From Streptosporangium nondiastaticum (GTDB lineage: Bacteria > Actinomycetota > Actinomycetes > Streptomycetales > Streptomycetaceae): a DNA stretch of 64,000 nt. Positions 31,180 through 39,481 of this stretch are shown in pieces. Below the pieces are notes generated by a model, which worked only from the letters and a program-made list of their open reading frames with translations, made no database searches and had not been told where the DNA came from. The translations under genes were made by a program, and so were the position numbers. The number at the start of each line of letters is the position of its first letter. Position 1 is the stretch's first letter. The stretch spans positions 1-64,000 of the forward strand of contig NZ_PXWG01000016.1 in assembly GCF_003011965.1 (NCBI RefSeq), in the 5' to 3' direction.

Positions 31180-33072
31180 TCATGCAGCAGGCCAGACATC
31201 GAACGTCTCGCTCGCGGGAATGCCTGAGAGCCATCGCGCGGCCCAGGTGTCGGCGCTGTCTCGTCTCTTGGCGTGCGCTGTTGCCTGGGACTCGCCTTCG
31301 AGCAGCGCACTGAGGCTGTCCATGAGGCCGGTGCCCGCCAGGAAATGGGCGAGCGGTGCGACCGACGCAGCCGCCTCAAGTGTGACGGGGCCGCCATGCG
31401 CGAGTGAATTACGTACAGATCTCAAGCGATTGAGGGCACGTGACCAGCGGTCATTGCACGCCTCGTACCAAGCGTGCATGCCTTCACCTCCCGCTACTCG
31501 CCTCGCCAGGCTCTCCGCACGCCGGCGCTGCTTGCTGTGTGTGGGGTAGACCAGCACAAGGTCTGGCAACCTGGAGATGACCTTGTGTATGTCGGTGCGG
31601 AAACCCATACCCTCGTACTGCACCATCTCCCTGCGCAGCGCCTCGGCGGCCTGGCCGACGTCCGGCGTGAAGTGCCCCAGGTCATCGCGGGCGTGCCAGG
31701 CCACACGCATCAGTGCGTGGGCGATCTGATGCTGGATCCAGGCGTTCTTATGGAAGTTGTCCAAGTAGACGTACCACTCCTGGCCCGAGACCCTGCTGGC
31801 GAGCAGTTCGAGGATCCTCACGTCCAGGACGACCGCCGGCAGGGAAGGCTGTGCGCTGGAGGCTTTCCACCAGCCGACCGCGTCGATGACATCGGACAGG
31901 TCCGAGCTTGCTCCGGGGAGATGCGGAGCAACACGAGGGGCCATACGGTTCAAGCGCTTTGCCGTGGCATCCATTTGGAGGTGTGGTGTCGCAAAGTCTT
32001 CCTCGGTCAGGCGGAATGCCTCGTTGGAAGTGCAGATGCCGTTGACAGCATGAATGTACCCCTCGTACATCTCCCAGCCGCGGAAGTCCTCCGGGAATGT
32101 CGCGGCTAGGACCATGGACCGTGCCTGTAGACGAGAGACGGCTGGAGCGTCTGCGGCTGCTACGACGCCGAGATCGACGCGTACGAGGACTACGTGAGGT
32201 CCCTCCGGAAGCCAGTCCGTGGGGAAGAAGGACTCGGCTCCGGTCACCTCGTGCGGCAGTTGGTCTCGGTGAGGGCCATCCCCGGTCGCATTGCCATGAA
32301 ACCAGTCCCGGTCATACAGGGTGATAGATCCGAACGTCTGCACCATGCCCGCGATCCGCGCCTTCGCGAAGGCGTGCCACACTACGTGATGGGCCCGACG
32401 CGGAGGAATTGTCAGCAGTCGCACAGAGAGGTCGAGCCGGGCCTCTTCGGACAGGCCGGCTGATGCCTTGGCATCCTGACGCGGCAGCGTGCTCAGGTCC
32501 GCGATGTCCCCCAGACTGAGGTGAGCTACCCGCACGTCTATCGGCCGGTCGAGTAGGACCCCGGTGATGGAGCGCATCACTTCTGCGGATCCTCGCTGAG
32601 AACGCTTCAGGAGGGCGAGGAGCAAGCCAGTACGCATGCGGATGACCTCGTAGTCCTGGCCGCCTCTGACAGCGGATACGACGTCCCGCCAAGCGCGGAT
32701 CAACTGGCCGTCTGAGCAGGCTTCCCGGGCGAGGGAGAGTAGCAGCTGACTCGCCCGTGCCACGTGCTCTTCGGCCCCTGCCGCAGGCAGGCCCTCCATT
32801 GCGGAACGGAAAGTGTCCACCTGGACGGTCAGCCCCTGTCTGTACTCCGGTCCCAGACGGCTGACGCCGTCGTCGAAGTCGTTCATGGCGGCCTGCCAGT
32901 AGAACCGGTGCCGCCTTTCGAAGTCGCGCGAGTCGTCAAGCCAAGACCGGAGCTGGTCCAGCGTCGCGGGGAACGTCAGGTCCACCTCTTCCTTCTCATA
33001 CCAACGGTCGCGGAGGGCCTCCGCCAGCTCGAAGCTCCACGATGGGTCGACTACGACATCCCCGAAGAACAT
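31180..33072 (-). CDS. large protein with C-terminal HEPN-like RNase motif
   Basis: A 630-residue protein; ATG start. No membrane segment. Most of the length is not recognised. Near the C-terminus RSVRNSLAHGGPV carries the R-x4-H motif (Arg554, His559) within long helices, the mark of HEPN-domain ribonucleases used in many toxin and phage-defence systems. The long N-terminal part could be a sensing domain. The coding sequence is visibly less GC-rich than that of metabolic genes in this window, which suggests transfer. It is divergent from the amyloid-motif gene pair at 33486. A defence role is inferred and the HEPN call needs a structure comparison. Confidence 0.6.
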   Translation of the reverse strand: MFFGDVVVDPSWSFELAEALRDRWYEKEEVDLTFPATLDQLRSWLDDSRDFERRHRFYWQAAMNDFDDGVSRLGPEYRQGLTVQVDTFRSAMEGLPAAGAEEHVARASQLLLSLAREACSDGQLIRAWRDVVSAVRGGQDYEVIRMRTGLLLALLKRSQRGSAEVMRSITGVLLDRPIDVRVAHLSLGDIADLSTLPRQDAKASAGLSEEARLDLSVRLLTIPPRRAHHVVWHAFAKARIAGMVQTFGSITLYDRDWFHGNATGDGPHRDQLPHEVTGAESFFPTDWLPEGPHVVLVRVDLGVVAAADAPAVSRLQARSMVLAATFPEDFRGWEMYEGYIHAVNGICTSNEAFRLTEEDFATPHLQMDATAKRLNRMAPRVAPHLPGASSDLSDVIDAVGWWKASSAQPSLPAVVLDVRILELLASRVSGQEWYVYLDNFHKNAWIQHQIAHALMRVAWHARDDLGHFTPDVGQAAEALRREMVQYEGMGFRTDIHKVISRLPDLVLVYPTHSKQRRRAESLARRVAGGEGMHAWYEACNDRWSRALNRLRSVRNSLAHGGPVTLEAAASVAPLAHFLAGTGLMDSLSALLEGESQATAHAKRRDSADTWAARWLSGIPASETFDVWPAA

Positions 33073-33485
33073 GTGCTTCAGTTTGCCCCCTTACAGCCCG
33101 GGCCGGTCGCACAGGCGGCTGACACGCAGCTGGAGGTTGCTGCACTCATGCCCGGAGCGGGACCTGCGTCGAGGGTGGACGAGTGTATGGACCACGTCGA
33201 CGGCCTCATCTCCGCGCTCTACGCTGCGTCACCTCCGGGATGTGCAAGCACCTCGGGTCTTGCGTCGTAAGGATGCCGTGCCTTGAGGTACTGGAGCATG
33301 CCGAGAGATTCAGCCCTGAGGACTTCCGTGACGCCAAGGGCCGACCTTCATGCCAGGTAAGCCGGAGGCGGTTTCGGCCATTCCCGAGCCAACCAGCGCA
33401 CTTGCGCACATTGTCGTGTTTGCGGTCTGGCGGTTCTTGCTGTCCGCAGTGAAGATGCCCGCTTGTCGGCGAACGGGGGAGTGGG

Positions 33486-35255
33486 ATGGCAGTTGGGTGG
33501 GGCGTGCGCGCTCGGGGAAAGGGGCGTTCAGAGGAGGCCGAGTGGCCTGCGGTCCCGATTCACGCGAACCATGCTGCTCATGGGGCCAACCGACCTGCGG
33601 AGGTGGACCCTGCATCGTCCGAAGTGACGAGGTTGCTGTGTCAGGCAGTCTACGCGCGACCCGACCGGGTGAAGATGGTGAAGGCGTCGTGGCGCAAGAT
33701 CCGGGGTAAAGGGGGGAAGGCCAAGAAGCCTCGGCGTAGTACCAGGCGGCCAATCTATCTGGAGGGCAGCGATGACTGTCCGCCCCTGGGTGAGCCGACT
33801 GCGCAGTGGGTTGTCGACCATGTGTTGCACGGTCCGCCGCTGCCTGTGCCGTCGTACGGATTCGATCTTGTTCCGGTGACGGCGCACAGCCTTCGTGCGC
33901 GGCGCCGCCGGTGGGCACGGCGCGCTTGCATCCTGATCCTCTGTGGGCTGGTCCCCTATGCGGTGCCGTGGGCTTTCACGATCTGGGCAGCGGCCGTCAT
34001 CGTCGCTCTATTCCTACGGTGGGCTGCCTTCCGTGCGATCCGCAAGGACGGCCGGACGAGGTGGGCGCCTTCGCGGCGCGTGGCGTATGCGGTGCTTCTC
34101 ATTCCGTGGTTGCTCGCACTCATACCGTACGGACCCGCTGGCGGCGACGTGCTCGAACTGCGACTCGAACTGGCCTTACTCCCCTTCGGGCTGGCAGCCA
34201 TCGTCGCACTGGCGTACGTGGCTGACCGGCTTGTGGCACGGGCTGCGCTGGGCGCCCTGGCTCGGGAGGGTGTGTCGTCCGATGGCTTGCCGTGGGCCGC
34301 TGCGAAGGCCAGACACAGGATGGCGGAGATCGGCAAGGCCCAGTCACAGCTGGCGCTGCCTTACGACGCCTTGGAGCGGTTCGTCGGCGCCGGACGCGAT
34401 GTCTGGGGACCTGCTCGCATCAGCATCCCCCTGCAGCCCAAGGACGCCGAGGAGTCGGTCAGGCCGTTCGGGGAGGCGGAACTCCTCCGGCGCGTGGGTA
34501 TCGCCCTCAAGGAACTGGGCCGTGGCGCTCGGGAAATCACGGATCCACTCCCCGGTTTCTCGATGGAGCGCATACTCGGCCTTCCAGCGGCCCGATGGCT
34601 GCAGCGCACCCGCGAGACGAACGTGGAGCATTCTGACCTGACCGGTCTGGGGCGTAGGTCCCCTTCAGGCGTGCCGGACCGGCTGTATCTGCGAGCTCAG
34701 TGCATCAGCTGGGACGGACAAATCGTGGTGAGCGTCTTCGTGCATGCCGCGCTGGAGGCCGGAGAACTGCGCTTGACTATTCGCCCGCATGTGATTACGC
34801 CGCCCTACAACGAGCTGCGGGTAGCTGACTTACCGGCCCGGACACGCGGGGCTCGTCTACTCAGGTGGCTTGCTGCCCAGTCGCTCCTGGACACAGTCAT
34901 GGGCCCTTTGGCCGTGTGGCGACTGGTCGCCCGCCTCGGTGAGAAAGCCGAGGGTCGTGTGGAGGAGGAAGACCCGGTGAGCCTGCGTGACCGGTACTCC
35001 ACCGAGGAAGTCACCGACATGCACCAGGGCGACGATGCCAAGCGGCACGTTGTTCTGATGCAGTCTTGCGTATTCCGGACTGTGGCCGAGTACCTGAATG
35101 AGCAGGGAATCGACCTGGCTGCGTACGAACGGCAGGTTGCCACCGTGACCAACAACATCCTCGTATACGGAGACAACAACGCGCCCATCCAGAACGTCGC
35201 CGGCAGCGGGATCAGTGGCATCGGCCAGGACAACAAGAATCAGGGAGATAAATAA
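33486..35255 (+). CDS. membrane protein with C-terminal amyloid-like motif
   Basis: A 589-residue protein. Residues 1-120 are basic and disordered; a later start at Met64 is possible. Four membrane helices lie at about 145-265 (ACILILCGLVPYAVPWAFTIWAAAVIVALFL and LLPFGLAAIVALAYVADRLV among them). The soluble part (about 270-550) matches no family I recognise. The last 34 residues are Asn/Gln/Gly-rich: NNILVYGDNNAPIQNVAG, ending GISGIGQDNK. The same motif opens the next protein (GNNNAPLQNVVG). In bacterial amyloid-signalling pairs a shared motif lets one protein template the other, and this layout fits. The stop overlaps the next start by one base. Divergent neighbour: the HEPN-motif gene; the 413-bp gap holds no other gene. 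Confidence 0.65.
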   Translation: MAVGWGVRARGKGRSEEAEWPAVPIHANHAAHGANRPAEVDPASSEVTRLLCQAVYARPDRVKMVKASWRKIRGKGGKAKKPRRSTRRPIYLEGSDDCPPLGEPTAQWVVDHVLHGPPLPVPSYGFDLVPVTAHSLRARRRRWARRACILILCGLVPYAVPWAFTIWAAAVIVALFLRWAAFRAIRKDGRTRWAPSRRVAYAVLLIPWLLALIPYGPAGGDVLELRLELALLPFGLAAIVALAYVADRLVARAALGALAREGVSSDGLPWAAAKARHRMAEIGKAQSQLALPYDALERFVGAGRDVWGPARISIPLQPKDAEESVRPFGEAELLRRVGIALKELGRGAREITDPLPGFSMERILGLPAARWLQRTRETNVEHSDLTGLGRRSPSGVPDRLYLRAQCISWDGQIVVSVFVHAALEAGELRLTIRPHVITPPYNELRVADLPARTRGARLLRWLAAQSLLDTVMGPLAVWRLVARLGEKAEGRVEEEDPVSLRDRYSTEEVTDMHQGDDAKRHVVLMQSCVFRTVAEYLNEQGIDLAAYERQVATVTNNILVYGDNNAPIQNVAGSGISGIGQDNKNQGDK

Positions 35256-35653
35256 TGGTTGTGAGCCGGCGTCGCCCCGATCCGGACCCGGGACATGGCT
35301 CGGGCATCAGCATCGGCGGTAACAACAACGCACCGTTGCAGAACGTGGTGGGACAGAACATCGCCAACATCCATCAGTCTGCCTCGTTGCAGGGCATGGT
35401 TGACGTCGATGCTGTGCGCGGTCTCCTTACCGCCTTCCGTTCGGACGTGGACCACAACGCGGCGGACCTGCAGAACGCGATGGTGCTGCGTGCGATGGCG
35501 GACACCGTTGACGCCTCGCTCGTGACCCCCGATGCGCCGCAGGTCGGAACACTGCGTGGAATCGCACAGGCGTTGCCTGCGCTTGTGGCGGGCACCGTTG
35601 TGCAGCAAGGAGGCGAAGCGCTCGCCAACGCCATCAGTGGACTGGTGAGCTAA
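35255..35653 (+). CDS. small protein with N-terminal amyloid-like motif
   Basis: A 132-residue protein translationally coupled to the membrane-protein gene (TAATG overlap, CAGGGAGA upstream). Residues 15-42 hold the motif SGISIGGNNNAPLQNVVGQN followed by IANIHQS. The rest (about 45-132) is helical: VDVDAVRGLLTAFRSDVDHNAADLQNAMVLRAMADTVDA, then LRGIAQALPALVAGTVVQQGGEALANAISGL. This could be a small helical effector domain, or an adaptor. No catalytic motif seen. Confidence 0.6.
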   Translation: MVVSRRRPDPDPGHGSGISIGGNNNAPLQNVVGQNIANIHQSASLQGMVDVDAVRGLLTAFRSDVDHNAADLQNAMVLRAMADTVDASLVTPDAPQVGTLRGIAQALPALVAGTVVQQGGEALANAISGLVS

Positions 35654-35699
35654 ATAGACGGCGCTCCGTGCTGGCAACGTCAATTGTGCTCTTCTACGG

Positions 35700-36116
35700 C
35701 AGCCCTCCGGGTCGAATTGCCGTGGGGGCGGGCCGGATCCGGGGCGGGAGAGGGGGACGTTCCCGCTCGTCCTGACGACGTACGGGAACGCGCTGCGGGC
35801 GAACAGCTTCAACTCGAGGTCTGAGGTCTGATTCACTGCAGCCGAGGTTATCCCCATGTGGGAGAAGGGGAAGCGCCGGAAGGCTTCCTGTAAGGACGGC
35901 TTCCACTTCCTCCGGCACACCTACGCCTCGATCATCCTCGAAGCCGGCGAATCCGTCGTCACCCTCGCCCGATGGCTCGGCCACTCCAGCCCGACCATCA
36001 CCCTCGACCGCTACGCCCGCTTCATGCCGGAAGCTGGTGGCAAGGGGCGTGTGGCCGTCGACGCCCTGCTCGGTGCGGTCCCCAAGCGCATCCCAGACAA
36101 CCTCGCCAGCGTGTAA
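35700..36116 (+). pseudogene. degenerate tyrosine recombinase (phage integrase) gene (copy 2)
   Basis: The C-terminal part from 35856 encodes FHFLRHTYASIILEAGESVVTLARWLGHSSPTITLDRYARFMPEAG, with the conserved H-x-x-R and the Leu-Gly-His box and final Tyr of the tyrosine-recombinase catalytic domain. Upstream, in another frame ending at a stop near 35830, VLTTYGNALRANSFNSR resembles the preceding part of the same domain. The N-terminal half and the first catalytic Arg are missing. The gene is broken by a frameshift and truncation. Confidence 0.75.
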
Positions 36117-36119
36117 AGG

Positions 36120-36153
36120 AACGGGTGGTACAGCACATGCTGTGCCACCCGTT
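36120..36153. terminator. 16-bp hairpin (copy 2)
   Basis: AACGGGTGGTACAGCA and TGCTGTGCCACCCGTT pair over 16 bp with one G-T pair and two bases between. It directly follows the recombinase stop and is nearly the same as the hairpin at 29180. Confidence 0.75.
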
Positions 36154-36186
36154 TCGCTGCGCGGACTCCGTGGCGAGCTGCCGGGG

Positions 36187-36642
36187 TCACCTCGTGAGGC
36201 TCTTGCGGCGAACACACAGTGAGTACTTCTTCCTTCCCCCAGGGTTACCGCTGCTGCCCCAGCCGCCGCTGGTGGCTACGTCCCAACCCTGCTGTTCCTT
36301 CATCTGAGCAGCGAAGGTACGCAGGTCGTGAATCTCGCAGCCGCAGTCCAGCGTGATGTCGACACTGATGTAGGGGCTTCGAGGGCTGTCGTTCGCGTAG
36401 GGAGCCGGCTCCCATCGCACGTTGTAGACGTGCTCCTTGAGGCCGGTGCGCTCCTCGTCGTGCATGATCCCGTGCACCTTCGCGTACTCGTCCAGGTCGT
36501 CGATCACGAACAAGTGGTTCGACCACTCACCCGGGCCAGACCGCGAAGAGACGGGACTTGCCAGCCACGGCCCGTCCGTGGCAGCGCGGTCGTTTCCGTG
36601 CGTCACCGTGCCGTCCTCGTGAACCTCGATGTAGCAGGTCAT
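36187..36642 (-). CDS. hypothetical protein of 151 residues
   Basis: Starts at the ATG at 36642 (MTCYIEVHEDGTVTHGNDRAATDG). It is rich in aromatic, His and acidic residues, with a short Cys pair in LDCGCEIHDLRTFAAQ and a basic end (GGRKKYSLCVRRKSLTR). No membrane helix, no recognised domain. It has the look of a small immunity- or accessory-type protein within an island, but no function can be assigned. Confidence 0.5.
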   Translation of the reverse strand: MTCYIEVHEDGTVTHGNDRAATDGPWLASPVSSRSGPGEWSNHLFVIDDLDEYAKVHGIMHDEERTGLKEHVYNVRWEPAPYANDSPRSPYISVDITLDCGCEIHDLRTFAAQMKEQQGWDVATSGGWGSSGNPGGRKKYSLCVRRKSLTR

Positions 36643-36833
36643 ACGTGCGGTGCAGGGGAAGTCCTTCCCTGTTGCCGCGGCATTCCTTGGTTCCAGTCAG
36701 CCCTCCTGGTGTGAGACTTCTCTGACTGCCCAGCCAACACTCTTAGTGATGCTCCGGAGGGGAATCGGTAGAACTGGGACGGTCGCGGGGCGTGGAACGA
36801 CTGGTGACACGGGTGATGCCCTGCTCCCCAGCG

Positions 36834-37002
36834 TCGCGCGTTCTCCCTAGATCCTCCCCAGGGGGTCGGGGGTCGTTCTCGGTGTCATTCGCGTACGCGA
36901 AGTTAATCAAGGGGCCTCGCCCTCGTCTGCCATCAGCAGAATTGCGAACGGTATCCACCCGCCCAGTGCAGCTCCGGCATGTTGTCGAAGTTCATGCCGT
37001 GC
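36834..37002 (-). pseudogene. decayed corA 3'-end fragment with flank (copy 3)
   Basis: On the minus strand HGMNFDNMPELHW and the following few residues match the GMN region of CorA. The end codons are deleted, and the adjoining flank (36834-36925) matches the flank of copy 2. The remaining bases of the gap 36643-37075 hold nothing else recognisable. Confidence 0.7.
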
Positions 37003-37075
37003 GGAGGCTGTCTCCGAAGACAGATCACCACTGGCCAGGAGTGCGATAGCCGGAGCAACCCGGACTGATTCTGCC

Positions 37076-39199
37076 TCACTCCCGTGTGGTCAGGTCGACT
37101 GCTCTCAGACGTGCGTAAAAGGAGCCGGCTAGCCCTACGAGCAGGCACCCTCCCAGGATCCCGAGCAACGTACCTTCGGCGCGGAGCTCCCAGGGTGAGC
37201 CGAGAGCAGCGGGTGCCGGGGATGAGTACAGGGCCATGCATCCTAAACCGGCAATCCCCAGGTACCAGCGCGCTCGTACTGGGTAGCCAGCCGCTGATGC
37301 GCAGGCGATGATCAGCAGCCCGATGCCCATGGGCATGAGGAAGGGGTAGCCCTGCCAGATGCGAGTGTCCCCGTACTCGCGGGCGGCCAGGAAGTACCGG
37401 ATCGTGCCGTACACGGCGAGCATCCCCCCGGTTGCTGCCGCAATCGTCGGCAGGAGTCGGGGCCTGGGTGGCACGATCCGCACACGCCAGCGCGTGCGCG
37501 GCGAAGGCGCGGCTCCTGACAGGGAAGCCGTGAAGTGGCGGGCCGCCTTGTGCGCCGACTGATGGGCCAACAGGCTGAACAGAACAGTGAGACTGAGCAG
37601 CAGGAGGGAGAGCGGTAGCCATGCGTGCAGGTAGGCGAGGAGTACGGAGGGCCTGTCAAAGAGCTGGGGTGCTGCGAGTAACGTGGCGAAGGTGCCGATC
37701 AACAGGCCATGGAGAGCACGTCGGCGTGCTCCGTGACGACGCCGGACGTCATCGAGCCAGGTGACGGCCTGGTCCCAGTCGTCCGCCTGACACTCTAGTC
37801 CGAGATCGCCCAGCAGATCCGCCGCGAGGCGGCGGGGGAGGACACCTGTGCGATGGAAGTACATCGTATGGTCGCTGAGAGGTTGACCGACGGGGGCGAT
37901 CCATGGCTGTTCGACCTTGTCGGGAAGGTTGGGACCGAGCATCCGACCGACCATGTCGTGGGGGCTGCTGTACTCGCGCCACTCGATGCGGCAGCGGTGG
38001 TGGTCGAGCCCAAGGGGGTGTGGGGGGTGGGCTTGCAAGGCTGCACGGATCAGCCGAATGTGCAGGGAGGCTATGGCGATAGATGCGACAACGGCAACCT
38101 CGTGAGCGAGATCGAGATGCAGACTGGGGACGGTAGCGAGGGTCCGATGCCATTCTGTGGCAAAGGCTCCACGATAGAGCTCCGCGACGTGTGCGTCATC
38201 GAAGGCGCTCAACGGCGTCACCGTCATCTGCAGGACTAGGTATAGCCAGCGTAGGACGGTCTGAACCAGCCACCCTAAGGGCTGCCAAATCCAAGGGCCG
38301 AGCCCCCACAGTCCCGCGGGGGCGGTACCTATGAGGCCCCACAGGCTGGGTCTGATACCGCTGTCGTCGAAGGTCTTGAGCAGGCTGATCGGCTTGAGGC
38401 CGGAGCCCACCCCGATGAACCTTCGGACCTTCGGGTGCCGACGGTCAGCAGTGCGGGATAGTAATCGGTGCATGAGATAGCCGCCCTGCGAGTGGGCTAC
38501 GACTATGACCTCGTCGCAGTGGCGTTCCATCCATTCCACCTTCTGGTGGAGGTGCATGAGGAGGCGCTGCGTACGGTCCTTGTCGATGGCGGCGACTCGG
38601 ACATGCCAGAGGAGATTGCGGCGGGAGCGGACGAACCAAGCCAGCAGGGCCAGGAGGAGTACTGATACCAGCATATTGCGTGTTGCCAGCAGGATGCCGT
38701 AGACGAGTGCGGTCGAGATGACCGCCAAGGTGAGGAGCCGCCACAGCAGCCTCATTTGGGCAAGCCGAGCTTCCCCGCGGTCTCGAAGACCGCGGGAAGG
38801 AGAGAAGAGAACCTGTAGATCGCGCTGGTCCGGACCGACCACCCAAAATAGGAGAGGAATGTTCGCTACGAGGAACGTCAGAGTCCGACGGATGGATGGT
38901 CGCCCCAGTGCGGTGAACTTGTCGGCCCAGAGAGCCTCGGCGAACAGGGTGCGGTGGTGCGCGCCTCCGAGGGAGACGACGACTTCGGCGTGCCGGTTCG
39001 TGGCATCCTCGGGCGAGGCCGTCAGTGGCTGGTCCTTCCAGGAGACAGCTCGCTCACCGTATACGTCACGGAGAGCGTCGAAGATGCTCCTACCCCACTC
39101 AAGAGTGGTACCCGGCTTTTGGTTGCCAATGCCGTGCACGAAGAGGTACCCGATGCGCCAGTGGGCCTTGCGCTGCTTGCTCTTGGCCAATGAAGACAA
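37076..39199 (-). CDS. membrane alpha/beta-hydrolase
   Basis: A 707-residue protein with a TTG start; a second TTG at 39190 has better spacing to GAGAGG and may be the true one. The N-terminus has the oxyanion motif YLFVHGIGNQKPG; the nucleophile elbow is VVAHSQGGYL with Ser237. Membrane helices lie at about 105-122 and 153-190, at about 310-345, and in a C-terminal block (about 510-700). This is a hydrolase embedded in the membrane, probably a lipase or phospholipase type. It lies next to a PD-(D/E)xK-type gene in an island, so a membrane-damaging defence role is possible but not shown. Codon use is less GC-rich than in core genes. Confidence 0.65.
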   Translation of the reverse strand: MSSLAKSKQRKAHWRIGYLFVHGIGNQKPGTTLEWGRSIFDALRDVYGERAVSWKDQPLTASPEDATNRHAEVVVSLGGAHHRTLFAEALWADKFTALGRPSIRRTLTFLVANIPLLFWVVGPDQRDLQVLFSPSRGLRDRGEARLAQMRLLWRLLTLAVISTALVYGILLATRNMLVSVLLLALLAWFVRSRRNLLWHVRVAAIDKDRTQRLLMHLHQKVEWMERHCDEVIVVAHSQGGYLMHRLLSRTADRRHPKVRRFIGVGSGLKPISLLKTFDDSGIRPSLWGLIGTAPAGLWGLGPWIWQPLGWLVQTVLRWLYLVLQMTVTPLSAFDDAHVAELYRGAFATEWHRTLATVPSLHLDLAHEVAVVASIAIASLHIRLIRAALQAHPPHPLGLDHHRCRIEWREYSSPHDMVGRMLGPNLPDKVEQPWIAPVGQPLSDHTMYFHRTGVLPRRLAADLLGDLGLECQADDWDQAVTWLDDVRRRHGARRRALHGLLIGTFATLLAAPQLFDRPSVLLAYLHAWLPLSLLLLSLTVLFSLLAHQSAHKAARHFTASLSGAAPSPRTRWRVRIVPPRPRLLPTIAAATGGMLAVYGTIRYFLAAREYGDTRIWQGYPFLMPMGIGLLIIACASAAGYPVRARWYLGIAGLGCMALYSSPAPAALGSPWELRAEGTLLGILGGCLLVGLAGSFYARLRAVDLTTRE

Positions 39200-39481
39200 C
39201 CTCTCGATCAGTTGACAGACGTCGTGTCAGCCTTTGCCTCGCCAATTGACTACGACTAGTGCCTAAACCGTTTTTCCACAGCTCAGTGAGGGTTCGTCAG
39301 CACTGTCGGTGACCGCCCTGCACCGCTCAGAAGGGCACAGCTGAGGAACGCACCTGTCGCACACTGGAATGGGAGACAGCTTGGCGTAGCCTCGCCACGC
39401 TTCTGCGGCGCTCGTCGGGTGTTCTCGATAGCGTATTGTGGGCGGAAGCATCGTCGTGTCAGTCTCGGGTGGGCCTGTGGC

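Noticed and set aside
36933..37622. 229-residue minus-strand frame ending in a CorA-like GMN peptide
   Set aside because: Only the last 20 or so residues resemble CorA; the rest is a shadow of the membrane hydrolase. Kept as a pseudogene fragment.
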